This document shows positions 46,481 to 58,218 of a DNA stretch of 64,000 nt, piece after piece. The first letter of the stretch is position 1, and every line of letters starts with the position of its first letter. Source of the stretch: Aphelenchoides besseyi (Eukaryota; Nematoda; Chromadorea; Rhabditida; Aphelenchoididae); NCBI GenBank assembly GCA_024699855.1, contig JAMPIQ010000003.1:5332001-5396000 (forward strand), given 5' to 3'. The notes under the pieces were generated by a model, which saw nothing but the letters and a program-made list of their open reading frames with translations, ran no database searches and had not been told where the DNA came from. The position numbers were made by a program, and so were the translations under genes.

Positions 46481-46625
46481 ATCTCTCAGCAATCCATTTT
46501 ACAGAAGCGCCAAAGGCTAATAAAAAAGCAACAAACAATAGATAAATAACACAATGAATAAATCCGTTAAAGCTAAGAACGCTGCTTATGTCACAAAAAG
46601 AAATACTACCGTCTGTTGGAACCAT
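46374..46625 (-). CDS. Small single-pass membrane protein (right copy)
   Basis: Identical in layout and, as far as I can see, in sequence to the left 83-residue ORF: one membrane segment, a basic flank, and a C-terminus overlapping the protease start. It remains open in both arms although most neighbours are broken. Confidence 0.5.
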   Translation of the reverse strand: MVPTDGSISFCDISSVLSFNGFIHCVIYLLFVAFLLAFGASVKWIAERYGRKNDRKPLVQNPFYKADIPWLLSDRSNTHEQQQ

Positions 46626-46636
46626 AATAATCGAAA

Positions 46637-47934
46637 CTAAACAGTTAAATCGGTTGTCACTACACGGTTTTTGTCAATTAGAACACATCCGTCAAACTCT
46701 GAATAAATCACAACATTCACACCGGTTGTAGGTGTTGGGTATCTAACCTTAATACTTAAGTTTGTTGCGCCCAGTTTAATAAGATCAAAATGGTTAGAAG
46801 AAGCACCGTTTGTTGACAAATCAAAACAAAACAAAGTCCATCCATCTTTAAAACGCTTCATACTGATTTTGTGTCCCTTGTCGCTAAAGGCAAAACCAGT
46901 TGCTAAGCACATGTCGTGATAAGCTCGAGTAAATTGATAAGAATTAAAATCGAGATCGTAGCTTACGCCTGGAAAATCATGACCACCAGCACTAACAGTT
47001 ATTTCTCGAACGTCAAACGGTCGGAAATTGAAGGGACTTAAAGAGCTGTTACCATTTAAAGCTCGTGAATCTACCATACCGATTATTATTCGTTTAGGAA
47101 TGGTCTCGCTGTAAAGATTTGTATAAAAGTCCATTCTTCCCGCCACAAGTTCAAGGTTTTTAATTTCCGTACGTCTTACAGAATAACGTGCGGGTTCCAA
47201 CTGTAGCTTTGTGTTAAAGGATAGTGATAAACTCAACTAGATCGCAAAATTTGACGTATAATTTACATTGTGTAATTTGTAGCTTGTAATTATCGACGTT
47301 GGTTTGCGGTTGCATTAAACAAAAGTTGCTATCGTGGGGCATGATTTCAATGTTCATTTCCAAGTTGTTGAGAAGTAGATTTTCTTGATTGAATAAATCG
47401 GCGGGAATGCGCCCAACTAGCTGAACTTCTCGAGACTCTGCAAACATTTTTTTCAACTTCACATAAGCCTCGTCATTAAAAGCATCCTGAGCGTCGTACT
47501 CGATAAAACCGCTGCCTGATAAATGAGATTCCTTTGATTCACTACCATATGAAAGTAAAATGTCGAAGTAAGATTTGTAAGCGTTAAGTGCGTTACCAGA
47601 GTAAATTTCGCGACCGTAGATTGTTACTTTAATGTTTTTCATAAAACTCAATCCCAACATTTTGAATGGGCCCAACATCTGCGCCAGCATCTATGGTTGT
47701 GCCATCAGCGTTAGTGATTTTAAACGTTGTCAGAAAGTAACATTGTGAAAGATCGATAAAACTGGAGCCATTGAATACTGTAAAATGTAGTGGAAATTGT
47801 GTTACGGGATTTAAAGTAAGAAATTCACGAAAATAAGTCGAAGTGAAGCTAACATTAGTCGGATTAGCAGTAAAGAGATCTAATGCAGAGCTGATTGTAT
47901 TTGGCGACGTTTGATCGACTTTCTTAAACAACAT
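46637..47934 (-). pseudogene. Polinton major capsid protein (right copy, frameshifted)
   Basis: Same family as the left copy. The shared frame change follows EFYEKH (about 47630). A private 2-nt loss after KFCDLV (about 47231) splits it again. The C-terminal 199-codon part, including GWTLFCFDLS, is uninterrupted here, where the left copy has a 5-nt loss. The two arms together therefore keep different halves. Confidence 0.88.
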
Positions 47935-48389
47935 TATTCAAAAATATCGCGTTTACGTTTTCGCACAATTTTTTTGGGAACCGACCGACTTCTGATGGCA
48001 CGATTTAGAGCACTAACTCGTTTTCCTCCGCGTTTACCTTCTCCTTGTTGATCCAACACTTTTTGAGCCAAATTTCGAGCTCCTTGACGTGCTTCTGTTT
48101 TAAACGTTTCACTTAACTTTCCTTCTTTTGACAAATTTTCCAGAATTCTACCGCCTGTTGAAAGCGCTTCTTTGCCAACAGAACTTCCAACATTTCGAAG
48201 AACCGGTAAAAGTGTACGCCATAGACTAGACAGTACACTTCCAATTCCAGTACCGTACTGATTCCGAACAGACCCAAAACCTCGCTGAAACGGTAGTTGA
48301 CCTTTGTAAATATCTCCACTGCCGATTTGAGTATTTTGAAAGAAATTTGAAAACTCGACTGTTGAAGGATCAAATAAGATTTGGACCAT
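47934..48389 (-). CDS. Basic glycine-rich minor virion-type protein (right copy, full C-terminus)
   Basis: 151 residues with the same DIYKGQLPFQRGFG start and glycine-spaced hydrophobic middle as the left copy, but ending in a strongly basic KKIVRKRKRD tail that looks native. Its stop codon meets the capsid ATG at 47934. Predicted to bind DNA or membranes by composition only. Confidence 0.65.
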   Translation of the reverse strand: MVQILFDPSTVEFSNFFQNTQIGSGDIYKGQLPFQRGFGSVRNQYGTGIGSVLSSLWRTLLPVLRNVGSSVGKEALSTGGRILENLSKEGKLSETFKTEARQGARNLAQKVLDQQGEGKRGGKRVSALNRAIRSRSVPKKIVRKRKRDIFE

Positions 48390-48440
48390 AGTTTATTACA
48401 CGACTACACTCTGGTAAAACAATTAGTGTAACTAAACTTG

Positions 48441-49825
48441 TTAAAAAAGAGGTCGTTTTCTAAACATTAAAGTTACAATTACATGTCCGTAGTTTAGAGG
48501 CATTAATTCTCCTTGTAAACTGCGTAGTGAAATCTCAATTGACGAAACTTCTTTGGGGATTACAGGTAAAAATATCATTGGATGACAAACAGTTTCTACG
48601 CTCATTCCGGGTGTGCTTGAAATGTTGATAATACGTAGTAAACTGGTCATCTTATCTCCGAGAACAATGTTGTCGGTTAGTCCCGGCGAGTAGACTGCAA
48701 ATTGTGAAATACCTCCAGATAAATCACAATCGTACAACGCTTTGCTTCCGTGAACGAGAAATTGATTTTCAGCGTATCCGCAAATATATTTTAGCTGAGG
48801 TGTAAGTTCCATATACAAATACTCGTCAGGAAGCAATATCACAAAACGATTTATGACAAATCGTATTTAAACATCACACGTTTAGGATTATCAATGCGTT
48901 CATAATTTTGAAAGTTTCTATATTCTTCCTTTTTAACTTTGTTGATTATTTTATCAGTTAAGTTCTCACGTTCTTCGTTCTTTGCCTGAATACGCTCAAT
49001 ACGTAGCTTGGTACTATTGTTTAAAGTATCATATACCTCCGACGTGTACGTACGAAATAACCCGGAATTGCCATAAGCCTCATCGTTTTCTGCTTTTTCT
49101 CGTTCTCTTTCTTTTAATTCTTGCTCTTCTCTTTGCACTATTGCCGAAGACGGAGGCTTATGGCTCTTTGGTCGCACAAAATTGTTTTCTTTTGTGCTTT
49201 TTTTCTTGGCATTATCCTGAGGTTGTAACGGAGTATCAGCAGGTTTTGATGTTTCAACAGGTTTCGAAGAATCGGTATGTTTAGGACGATTTTCTTTTGG
49301 TTGTGTGGGCTTCACATCCTTCGCTTGAATATTTTCACTGTCTGATTGCCCATCAACTTTTAAGGGCTGTTGTTCTGGCAAAGGTGGAGTAGATGGGCGT
49401 GAGCGTGACGCATCAATGAGCTTATCTTCATAATGCGTTTGAATGCTTTTGCCCGATTGTTTACCAACTTTGAAACGTGGGCCTGAATCGCTCTCGAGAG
49501 GTTGTTGTTCTTCCAATTTTCTTTTACTACGACTTGCAGGTGTATGAATGTTCAAAAATTGCTCTAGACCTTTAATTGAGCTGAATGAAGCTTGCGGAAT
49601 TTCAATGTGTGTTTTTGTCAACTCCTTATCTACCAGTGTAATACGTTGAGCACTTTCTGTTCCTAAATTTGACCAGCTATGGGGATAAACAATTGAGAAA
49701 AGACCAACTTCCCAGTTTGGTTCGGGAAATTTTAGGTTTTTTGGTAAGTTAACCCGAAAATGATTGTTTTTATTTTGAGGCGTTGTATTAGACGGTAAAA
49801 TCACAATAAATTTATCGGACGACAT
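48441..49825 (-). pseudogene. Penton-like capsid protein with long insert (right copy, nearly intact)
   Basis: From ATG 49825, 324 codons are open: the first jelly-roll strands (WEVGLFSIVYPHSW; EIPQASFSSIKGLEQF), then directly the charged insert (SRSKRKLEEQQPLESD and onward), then a return to fold-like sequence (KRVMFKYDL) before a stop at 48851. The rest of the fold (48842-48441) is in the next frame without an ATG. Only that one shared frame change separates the two, so this is the best copy for judging the insert. Confidence 0.75.
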
Positions 49826-49860
49826 GCTTTTACAAAACTAAATAAAGATACTGAACTGTT

Positions 49861-50913
49861 TTAAACAACATCGCTTTCGTTTATCCAGCAGTTTTCGGTT
49901 TCGGGAAATCCCATCCAAGAGACGTATAATTGCTTTACGCCGTTTCTTGCGCGCTGTCTAATCACACTTTTAATACGATAAACATCATCTTTGACCGTTT
50001 TACTAAGTTCGGGAGTATAAAAAGTGTCCAGCAATCTCTTCGTCATTAAGGTCTTTGAGTTTAAAAGTTGGGGACTTGGTTTTTAACACTTTACTTATAA
50101 CAAATAACTCATCGGAAAATCTTGCAAAATACGATTTATCAAACGTTGATTTTTCTTTGCAATTCGAACATAATCCCCAACTTTGAAGCGTACTTTAGCA
50201 TAGTTTCCGGCTGTGTGATTTCCTCCGTAGACACGATTCCACACGGCAGTCCAGTTTTTGAAGTTTACAGAATTAGGCTTCAACCGGTCACACGGTTTTT
50301 TCAGTATTGTTTATACCGTCGATTATCTTCGAAAGCGGCTCCAGCCAGTTAAGAGATGTGTTATAATCCAGATATTTGTACAAACGAGTTTTTATTGTTC
50401 GAATCGCACGTTCAGCCACAGAACATTTTGCATAATCATCCAAAGTTGTGCGATGCGCAATATCCTTTTTTCTTTGAAGTATTTTTCAACTTCTTTGCTA
50501 CAAAACTCCATTCCACGATCTGTTTGCAGAACCCAAGGCATAGATTTGATTTTTTTGAAGATTAATTCAAAAGCCTCAATCATATCTCTGGGCTTCTTTG
50601 TTTTAACCGGTGCTGCGTAAAAACGACGTGAAAGCAATTCAACTACAACAAGAATGTACTTGTAAGATTTATTGTACTTTGCCAACATTTGAAAATCGGC
50701 TAGATCGGCTTGTAAATGAGTAAAATATCCGGAAGGTATTGTGCGAAGTCGTTGAAACTTAAATTTACGAGGTTTGTGTAGGGAATACGTACGAATTTTT
50801 TGGAGCTCACTAATGGCTTTTGTCTGAGTTGTATGTGTTGCTTTAGAAACATTATTTACTCCAGAAAAAGCAGCTGGAGAGTTTAAATCGGTGTAAAACT
50901 TTGCGGCACTCAT
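49861..50913 (-). pseudogene. Polinton integrase with chromodomain (right copy, heavily frameshifted)
   Basis: The core from ATG 50913 (MSAAKFYTDL) carries both Asp motifs (LQADLADF; LQTDRGMEF). The two frame changes shared with the left arm are present. In addition, two extra A near 50297 and one extra base near 50020 break the Glu region and the linker before the chromodomain (SWMGFPETENCWI). Confidence 0.88.
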
Positions 50914-50946
50914 ACGACCATCCGTTAACGTCTACTGTTCAGAAAA

Positions 50947-51699
50947 CTAACACCATAAACATGGCTTGAACTTACCAGACCCTTCTTGATCTTCATCGTC
51001 TGAAAAAGGATTACAAGTAAACATTTTCATACGATTTTCCAAAGTCATAGTGCCGGACGGTCTTTTAGTTCTTTTATTAGCATGACCAAAAATGTATGAG
51101 AGTGAAGCGGCCAGATTGCTGTTTCGATATTCGGTTCCGTCGTCCCTGAGTATAGAAAACGTGTCACCAAGTTTAAAAACCTTACGATTAGCAGACATGT
51201 ATTTCAGCGCCTTATCATAGGTGTTAATTAGAGGATAGACGTCTGTTGGGATGGTGATTTTTTTACTCTTGTTTAAATCTTCTTCACGGTTTGACAATTT
51301 GACTTCAGAGACGTTAGGTGGTTGTTCAGGTATAAGTGTTTCAAGTGCATCTTCTGTTGATTGTTTTGTCTCATAAATGGGATTTTCTTTGACAGGTACA
51401 AATTCATCTGAATCATCCGCTTTAACCGATACTGTTTGTTTATTAAGAATACCGTCTTGTTGCTGGAAGTTATCATTCACAACTTTAACGCGAACTGGCT
51501 CTTCCTTTAGTCGCTTATTAAATTTTAATAATCCTGAGAGTAAATGTTGATAGATTTGATTCTTTGAAGATTCCGTAAGATTTGGACTGTTGAGCGTTTC
51601 GTACATTCGTGTTTCCGAAAAACTACTTAGCTGAACATCTTTTTGTCGCATAAAGTTCTTATATTGATCGCTAGGAACAAGAAAAAATGTCTTTGCCAT
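50947..51699 (-). CDS. Polinton first ORF, unknown function (right copy)
   Basis: 250 residues, open and differing from the left copy by a few substitutions (for example NSPNLTE against NNPNLTE, and KEEPVRVKV against EEEPVRVNV). The mix of acidic middle and basic C-terminal patch is unchanged. Open in both arms, it is one of the few transposon genes not visibly broken. Confidence 0.6.
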   Translation of the reverse strand: MAKTFFLVPSDQYKNFMRQKDVQLSSFSETRMYETLNSPNLTESSKNQIYQHLLSGLLKFNKRLKEEPVRVKVVNDNFQQQDGILNKQTVSVKADDSDEFVPVKENPIYETKQSTEDALETLIPEQPPNVSEVKLSNREEDLNKSKKITIPTDVYPLINTYDKALKYMSANRKVFKLGDTFSILRDDGTEYRNSNLAASLSYIFGHANKRTKRPSGTMTLENRMKMFTCNPFSDDEDQEGSGKFKPCLWC

Positions 51700-51779
51700 T
51701 ATTTCTTTAGCGCTAAAGCTAAAGCTTCGGCAACAATTGGAGTTAGAAGCGGTAAAAGGGCCGGTAGTCCCGATCCACT

Positions 51780-53449
51780 CTGACTAAGTTTTCGAGTAGC
51801 TTTTGGAGTTCACGAACTTCGGCGTGTGGTCTTTTTAGTGTCGCTCATCCACGTGCCAGTCCGGCATTGAAGACCGAATACGACAGTAAGTGAAAGGGAT
51901 TGTAGTCGGGTATAAGAGTGAACATTTCAGACAATTCCGTGCATTGTGTCGTGACGATACGCCAATGGTTCGCCGTGCTGCTGCATCGAAATTGGGCGAA
52001 TTTGCAAAAGTGGTTGAAGATCATTTGAAAAACGAATTGTACACGACCTTCGAAGAGTTGGCGAAAGACGATCAGGATTCGGTGCGTGTTTTGGCGGTTG
52101 AAGCGGGAATCGTTATGGTTGCTCTTCTTCGTGATGATGCAGCCAAATTGAATCAAATCAAATCGATCATGAAAGAACTAGCTGTAGATCGCAGTTGGCG
52201 TTCTCGATACATGGTTGCTGAGCGAATTGTTGAGGTGAAAGAACGCAAACATTTCCTATTAACATTTTCATTACAGATCCAAGAAGCATTCAAAGACAAA
52301 ATCACTTTGGATGAAATGGTTTCCATTTACACGAACTTGTTGAAAGATACGGAAGGCGAAGTTCGCGATGCTGCAGCTTCCAAATTGCACGCATTTTGCG
52401 CTGCTTTGCCCGAACCCGGTCGTAAAGAAGCCGTTGTCAATGAGATTTTAACGGTCATTAAACCGCTGACTTCTGATGCCAACCAGCACGTAAAGATCGC
52501 ATTAGCTTCTGTTATCATGGGTTTGGCGCCAATTCTGGGACAAGAAAACACCGTGACTCACTTGTTACTCATCTTTCTGTCAATGTTACATGACGACACT
52601 CCCGAAGTTCGATTAAATATCATTTCTTCATTGGACAAAGTAGTTACTAACATTTCCACATTAAATCTCTTAATCGATTTAGGTAAGCGATGTTATTGGT
52701 GGAAACGAGCTCCAACATTCCGTTTTGCCCGCGATTATCGAATTGGCTGAAGATGGAAAGTGGCGTGTGCGATTGGCAATCGTCGAACATACGCCACTTT
52801 TGGCTGAGCAATTGGTAACAAACATAACCTTCAAGGTTTACTGAATATCAATTTAGGGACGACAGTTTTTCGATGATAAGCTTTTGAAGTTGTATGACAT
52901 GGCTCACTGATCACGGTTAATCAACTGATTTTCATCAAACTTTACAGTTTGTTTTTAGTTTTCGCCATTCGTGAGGCTGCCAATGAGACTTTGCGTCGTT
53001 TGGCCGAAAAATTCGGAGCTCAATGGGCAGTCGAAATGATTTTGCCACGAGTTATTGAGTTGGCTGAAGACACAAACTACCTTCATCGTATGACCTGTCT
53101 TTTCTGTTTCGAAACATTGGCTCGTGCAATTGGAAAAGACAATATTGTCAACAAATTGTTCCCCACATTGAAAAAGGTAATTGACAACGTGAACTCATTT
53201 CACTCAAATTCGTGTTTAGCTCGCCGAAGACACAGTACCCAATGTTCGATTCAATGTTGCTAAAGTTCTTGGTCTGATTGCTAAAAATTTGGATGGACCG
53301 TGAGTCGACATAGTCGTTTAGATCTTTAAAGCTTCGTATTTAGATCGATCAACGCCGAAGTCAAACCTCTTTTGGCCAAACTGTCCGAAGACAGCGAGTT
53401 TGATGTGCGTTATTTTGCTGAAGAAGCGAAAGAAAGCCTGTCCTCTTAA
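51780..53449 (+). pseudogene. PPP2R1A: PP2A scaffold subunit A (PR65), 5'-truncated right copy
   Basis: Better preserved than the left copy: the frame is open from TSACGLFSVAHPRAS through [19 protein letters not shown] to SSLDK, then across an intron to [43 protein letters not shown] 2-nt loss near 52890, shared with the left arm, disrupts the WLTDHVFAIREAA junction. The first 165 or so residues of the family are absent, and upstream sequence runs into a TAG and then the Polinton. It ends NVRFNVAKVLGLIAKNLDG...ESLSS at 53449, with AATAAA at 53522. Confidence 0.9.
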
Positions 53450-53521
53450 CTTCTTTGTGTCTGTTTTTTTATCCACACTCTTCATTCTTTTGTCTTGCGT
53501 AGATATGCACTTTTCGATTAC

Positions 53522-53527
53522 AATAAA
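53522..53527 (+). terminator. Polyadenylation signal of PP2A-A right copy
   Basis: AATAAA lies 73 nt after the stop codon. The complementary hexamer is present for the left copy at 2114-2119. Confidence 0.5.
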
Positions 53528-53831
53528 CTCAAAATATTCTTCTTAAGCTATTTCAGTTTAGTAAACAAATCCCAAAATTGCTGATTTCTTCTTTAAATGA
53601 TCATTCACCTTTTTGCAGACTTTGTATTTGTGATTTGATATAAACGATGAACTGATCAACTGAGCAATTGTGTTTGAATTCAAGAATACTCCAACCACTA
53701 ACTGAATGAAACCTGCTAGACGCGAATTCTCCACTTTGTATGAATTTTAGCTAATACTCATTTTTACTTCACCAATAATTTTAGAACCCATTAAATTAAT
53801 ACAGAAGTGTAAAACTGGATAGAGAGCTGGA

Positions 53832-54868
53832 TCATGTTTCGGTCTTTTCCCTCGTGGGTGAACCTCGCAACACACTGGGCGGCAACATAGGACCTAAGGG
53901 TTTCGAAGAGGTTGCAAAGTCTGTGGTATTTGTATTTGCTCGAACGTTTAATTCTGGAGCCGTAAATTCGAATCGTTCTTTGGAAGTCGAATCACTTGTT
54001 TTCGCGATCTTTGAATTGCTCTAAACATCAAACCGATTTTAAAAAACAAACCAACAACAAACCAAATTCGATGTTCCATTACCGTTTACACGCGGAAGCG
54101 GTGCATCGAGTTCGTCAACCTGAAAAAGAGATGGCAAGCCTTTATGGATGAAATAAAAGTTACTTGAACAATGAACGTGTTCTCGATCTTGGCTGTTGGC
54201 TCATCTTCGTCCATTTCGTCATCCGCCGCATTAGCATCGGCAGTTCATTGACCATCGGGCATAACGCATGTGACAACATTGAACGTTTTTCCAAGGCCCG
54301 AAGAAACTTTGCTGCCGAGTTGTAATGTTTAGCGGGCCACGTAAGTAGTTCGCAGATCCTGAACATCCGATGAGATGAATTCCGAGTTCGATCAAACCTT
54401 TGAATTGTAAACGGAGCGCCTTCGAAATTTTGAGCTCGATTGACAATGAAATCAGTCAACTTTTCGATTACTTTTTCTTCTTTTTCCACATTCTCTTTTG
54501 CATCGCCGCCTTCAAAATCGTTCTTCGGGCCATAATTCAGGAGCATATCGTCAATGGTCAACTAAACCTCAAAACGTTAGATAACGACAGAAACAGTCAT
54601 TACTTGTAACTTCCAAAGAAAGGCTGCGCGAAAACTTTTCCAATCGATTTCCGTTCGACCGTGCATTGCAACGTACTTGAAATATTCGTCAATGAGTGGA
54701 TTTGGATGAAGATGAAAACCACTAACGGTATTCTTTAACTCATTCTGAACAATATAACCAGACATTAGAAAGATCTTTTCAACATACCTGATCCGGTTCT
54801 TTAAATGCGCTTAATGCCGAAGCGTACTCACTGATTTTGTGGAAACGGTTCGCCGTTTGTCTAACCAT
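53832..54868 (-). pseudogene. PPP4R2: PPP4R2-like protein (right copy)
   Basis: Same gene as 773-1809. Here the exon reading GGDAKENVEKEEKVIEKLTDF is in frame through to APFTIQR, because the A-run has the extra base the left copy lacks. The frame change after ALEK and the TGA that follows remain, as in the left arm. It is divergent from the PP2A-A copy with about 380 nt between their 3' ends. Confidence 0.75.
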
Positions 54869-56213
54869 CGGATATAATAGAAACTGAGCTACTTATATTA
54901 CCAAAAGAACAAACACTTATACGAATGCTAAAGACTTTTGGCCAGAGAGTTTTTCTCAGCACGATTGTGGCTTTTTGAATATCAGAAGTTTTGTGCTGTA
55001 AGTTACCGTTTTACAGAAGGTTGCTCTAATAAGTTATGCACAATTTTGATGAAGATAATCGTGGCACATTCTCTTTTGAACGACAAACTATCTTTGGTTA
55101 TGAGCAACCGGTAGCCAAAAACTGATGCTATGGTATTCTACTTTTGGTTTTCGGTAACCGTAGTTCTACCGGTTCGATGGAAATGAAACGTAGAGCGCAG
55201 ATTCAAAGCAATAAATCAAATTTGTAAAGAAATTGGAACCACTTAAAAAATGTTTCGTGAGTTTGGACGCTACAACGTTAACGTAGAAAATTGGGAAGAC
55301 GGCTGTGAATGCTGGAGTGCCGGAGATAGATCAACAGTCAATAGTAGATATTGGGCTTCTCTAGCGCACTTATCCCCTCCCGCTAAGTACCATTTTTAAG
55401 CCTTTTTTCAATGATTTACACCCCAAATTAAGCAAAACCCCCCAAATTATGACATAAAAACAAACCTTAATTTTATCATTCCTGGCCTATAACATGTTAT
55501 TTTTAGACATTTTTGCATATCAGTATAGCAAATAACACTCATTCCAATCTGGGAAATCCTGGCTGAGTCAAATGGTCCTCTTATCCGTTCTGGCTTAATG
55601 CCTTTAAATTTGAGTGATGTTAAATTGATTTGTGAACTTGAAAGTTTGCAACTTTCCGCGTTTTATAAATAAGGTTTCTTGTTTTTACGTATTTATTGAC
55701 GAGTAGTTCGGATCCGAAACGCTATGCAAATGCGTGGTATTGTAGGGTAATTTCGAACCGGATTTTTGCTGAGATCATAAATCCTCGTATACCGCAGCGC
55801 CTAGAACACAACATTTTGCGAATATATTCATTATTTTTAGCCTTGTTTAAACTGGGACTTCGATTCTCAAAAGATGTTGTCGCGTCTGAACGCGAAAACC
55901 AAACGATTGGCGAGACGTCGCCTCTCCGCTTTTTCTTTGAGTCATTCGCACCTCTCAGTCGACCTTTCCGATCGTGGAGAACGGTCGTCTAATTTTTCCC
56001 TCTCTTCTCGTGTCGATCCAATTTTGTTTCATGTTGTTGTGCTCTGTTTTGCCTTCTCCTACTTTTTCGTTTCGTTTGGTTCGTTCTAATTCGTTTTGTT
56101 TTGCATCTGTTTCGCGCCGTTCCGCTTTTTAGTAAAAGGTTTATCAACCAAAGTTTAAGCTTTTTACACATATTCGAAAGGAAAGCGCCGGAATCGCAGG
56201 ACGATCTCTTACA
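54869..56213. other. Outer right arm and upstream region of the trypsin-fold gene
   Basis: To 55639 this repeats window bases 1-772. From 55640 on it is single-copy in this window, T-rich, with short arginine- or phenylalanine-rich frames (55696-56089) that look like chance. It probably contains the promoter and 5' UTR of the next gene. Confidence 0.45.
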
Positions 56214-57654
56214 ATGTGGAATTCAGGTAACAATTCTGGTCCATTTATTGCTTCGAGTTATTTATTTGCTTTTAGACAACTGGAAACAATTTCTTCAAAA
56301 GGAATGTGTGGATTATCCCGGAAAAGCAATTGCTGCAGATGCTGAGTTCCTTGCTGAACAGGATCTTGGTCCTTCTCAATTCAATACGTTGATTGAGATT
56401 TATGAGCGAGACAGTTTACATTCCTTCAAAAAGAATTTTCCAAGCTTCAACATTGGAAACCTGGTATGTTCTGCTAGATAAGATTTCTTCATTCATGACT
56501 TTTAGTTACGGTTCATCGACGGGCTGAAAAGTTATGTTCGTGAAAAAGGTATTTTTTCTTCTAGCAGGTAATAATTCGAGAAAATTTTAGAAGGTTCGCC
56601 GAAGAAGACTGTTGGACTTGCTGCCGAATATTCTGGGGGTCCTCCAGCTAAGAAGGTAATTTTTTAAGTTTTTAAAGAAAGAAGGTCCATTAATTGATAT
56701 TTAATTTTCAAATATTTAGGCTCGATTCGATCAGAGTGCACCAAATGTCAAATGGTTCGATGAAGTCAAGAAGTATATGCTATACTTTGTCCGTGAAGGA
56801 GACGAAGAGAATTATCGCAGACGATGCGCTTGTGCTATCTCGCCTACCATTGCCGTTACATTCGCTCATGGAAGAAACAAGCAATTTAAGGCTCGAGTTG
56901 CTGACAAAGATCGACTGATTGAACAAGGATCTATCCTCAAGTTGTATTCTCTTTACAACAGCCAAGTCCAACAGGAGGTGGGTACTTTTTCATTAAGTTA
57001 TGATTTTTCTAATGAAATGTTTGTCAGGCGAAGTCATAATTTTTTTATTTCAGATAAAGGCAGAAGTTGTACAGATTAATGGTTATGTTGATTTTATTCT
57101 GCTTGAAGCACTTGAAGGGAAGACCTTCTTTGGCGGCAAAGAAGACGGACATATTCTGGAAGATCCTGCTATAGGCACAAAGTAAGTTATGTTGAACTTA
57201 AAAATGATTTGAGCATGAAACAAATTATGAAAATACAAGTTCAAAATGTTAATAAGAATTCAATTTTTAAAATGATTGAGTATTTAGATTGTTGGCTATT
57301 GGTCTTTCGTCTGATACTCCGTCGCAAGAGGCAGTTACGACAGGAGTTGTTCTCAGCACAGGGCCATTCGATAATCATCAAATGGTTTCCGACATAATCG
57401 CGTGGGGAGGTGACTCGGGCGGTGGTCTCTTCAGTCCCGCGAATAAACTATTGGGAATCGTTTCTGCCTCGCAAGAATCGGATGAAGGAGAATGGACAAG
57501 AACGTACTTTGCTCCTGCCACAGAGATCAGAGCTGCTTGGGTATGGAACTTTAGTTTATTTGAGTTGAGTTTAACGAAAACTTTTTAGGACAAATGGATG
57601 GTGGAGTCTGGTAAGAAAGCAAAGCGCAAACGCCTTGGTCGCTCAGAAGAATAA
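56214..57654 (+). CDS. Trypsin-fold serine protease-like protein with basic C-terminus
   Basis: Six exons from ATG 56214 (MWNSDNWKQFLQKE). The N-terminal 110 residues are helical and contain PPAKKARFDQ, a monopartite nuclear-localisation-like patch. The protease-fold part shows a His in TIAVTFAHGRNKQF, a probable Asp in INGYVDFILLEAL and the serine motif AWGGDSGGGLFSPANKLLGIVS, the complete triad of trypsin-like (PA clan) peptidases. There is no signal peptide and no activation site. The C-terminus KKAKRKRLGR is a second basic patch. This suggests an intracellular, perhaps nuclear, protease. AATAAA at 57716. I cannot name a family. Confidence 0.7.
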
Positions 57655-57715
57655 GCCTGTTTATTTCGACCAATATCACAAATGATCTCTGTATTATTGT
57701 CTATGCATGTCGCTT

Positions 57716-57721
57716 AATAAA
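57716..57721 (+). terminator. Polyadenylation signal of the trypsin-fold gene
   Basis: AATAAA 62 nt after the stop, followed by a T-rich tract. Confidence 0.6.
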
Positions 57722-58218
57722 GTTTTATTGGTTATAAATTCCATTTAGTAATTGTATAAAAATACCTTCATTGACTTATTTTTGTGGGACCAATTTTTTC
57801 TCTGGTTAAATGGTATATTGAATTGACTTTAGCAGACAAGATTCGTTGGCTAATGTTTTCGGTTTCTTAAATTCGTAGAATCGCATTATTTTTCTTTTAA
57901 TCTCATACCTCAAGTTCCGAATCCCCATGGTTTGTTGCAATTTGTTCTTTTAGTTACTTCAACTTCATGACACAAATTCTTTGATTCTCCAAATCGCAAG
58001 TGCTCAACTCTTAAAAGAAGTTCAATGAATTCTTAGTTGCTCTTTCACAAACCGAACGGCAGTCTTACTTCCAACAATCTCACCAGTTGCTTGAATAACC
58101 GATGTTTATTCTATTAGTAGAACTCAAAAACCTGACAAATAAACTAAGTTTCATACAAGTGGTCAGTTGAAAAAGCTACGCGTGAATTTGACAGATAAAA
58201 AAGACATTGGGTTTTGTA
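57722..58218. other. Intergenic, nothing recognised
   Basis: Between two convergent genes. AT-rich with no plausible frame. Confidence 0.4.

Larger units (their letters stand above)
46038..51699 (-). mobile_element. Partial Polinton/Maverick element, right copy
   Basis: The same gene order as the left block, on the minus strand. Private damage: one base lost in the protease (about 46253), two lost in the major capsid gene (about 47231), two gained and one gained in the integrase (about 50297 and 50020). Private preservation: the penton N-terminal/insert ORF (49825-48851), the basic minor protein and the C-terminal end of the capsid gene are open here but broken in the left arm. Confidence 0.92.
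45180..55639 (-). repeat. Right arm of giant inverted duplication (about 10.46 kb)
   Basis: This is the reverse complement of 1-10460. All gene fragments of the left arm occur here on the opposite strand. The inner edge (45180) interrupts the helicase reading frame, which then runs into unrelated sequence at 45110-45179. The outer edge is last verified at 55639, where the left copy reaches the window start; beyond it there is nothing to compare. Private indels show that it is not a byte-for-byte copy of the left arm. Confidence 0.97.
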
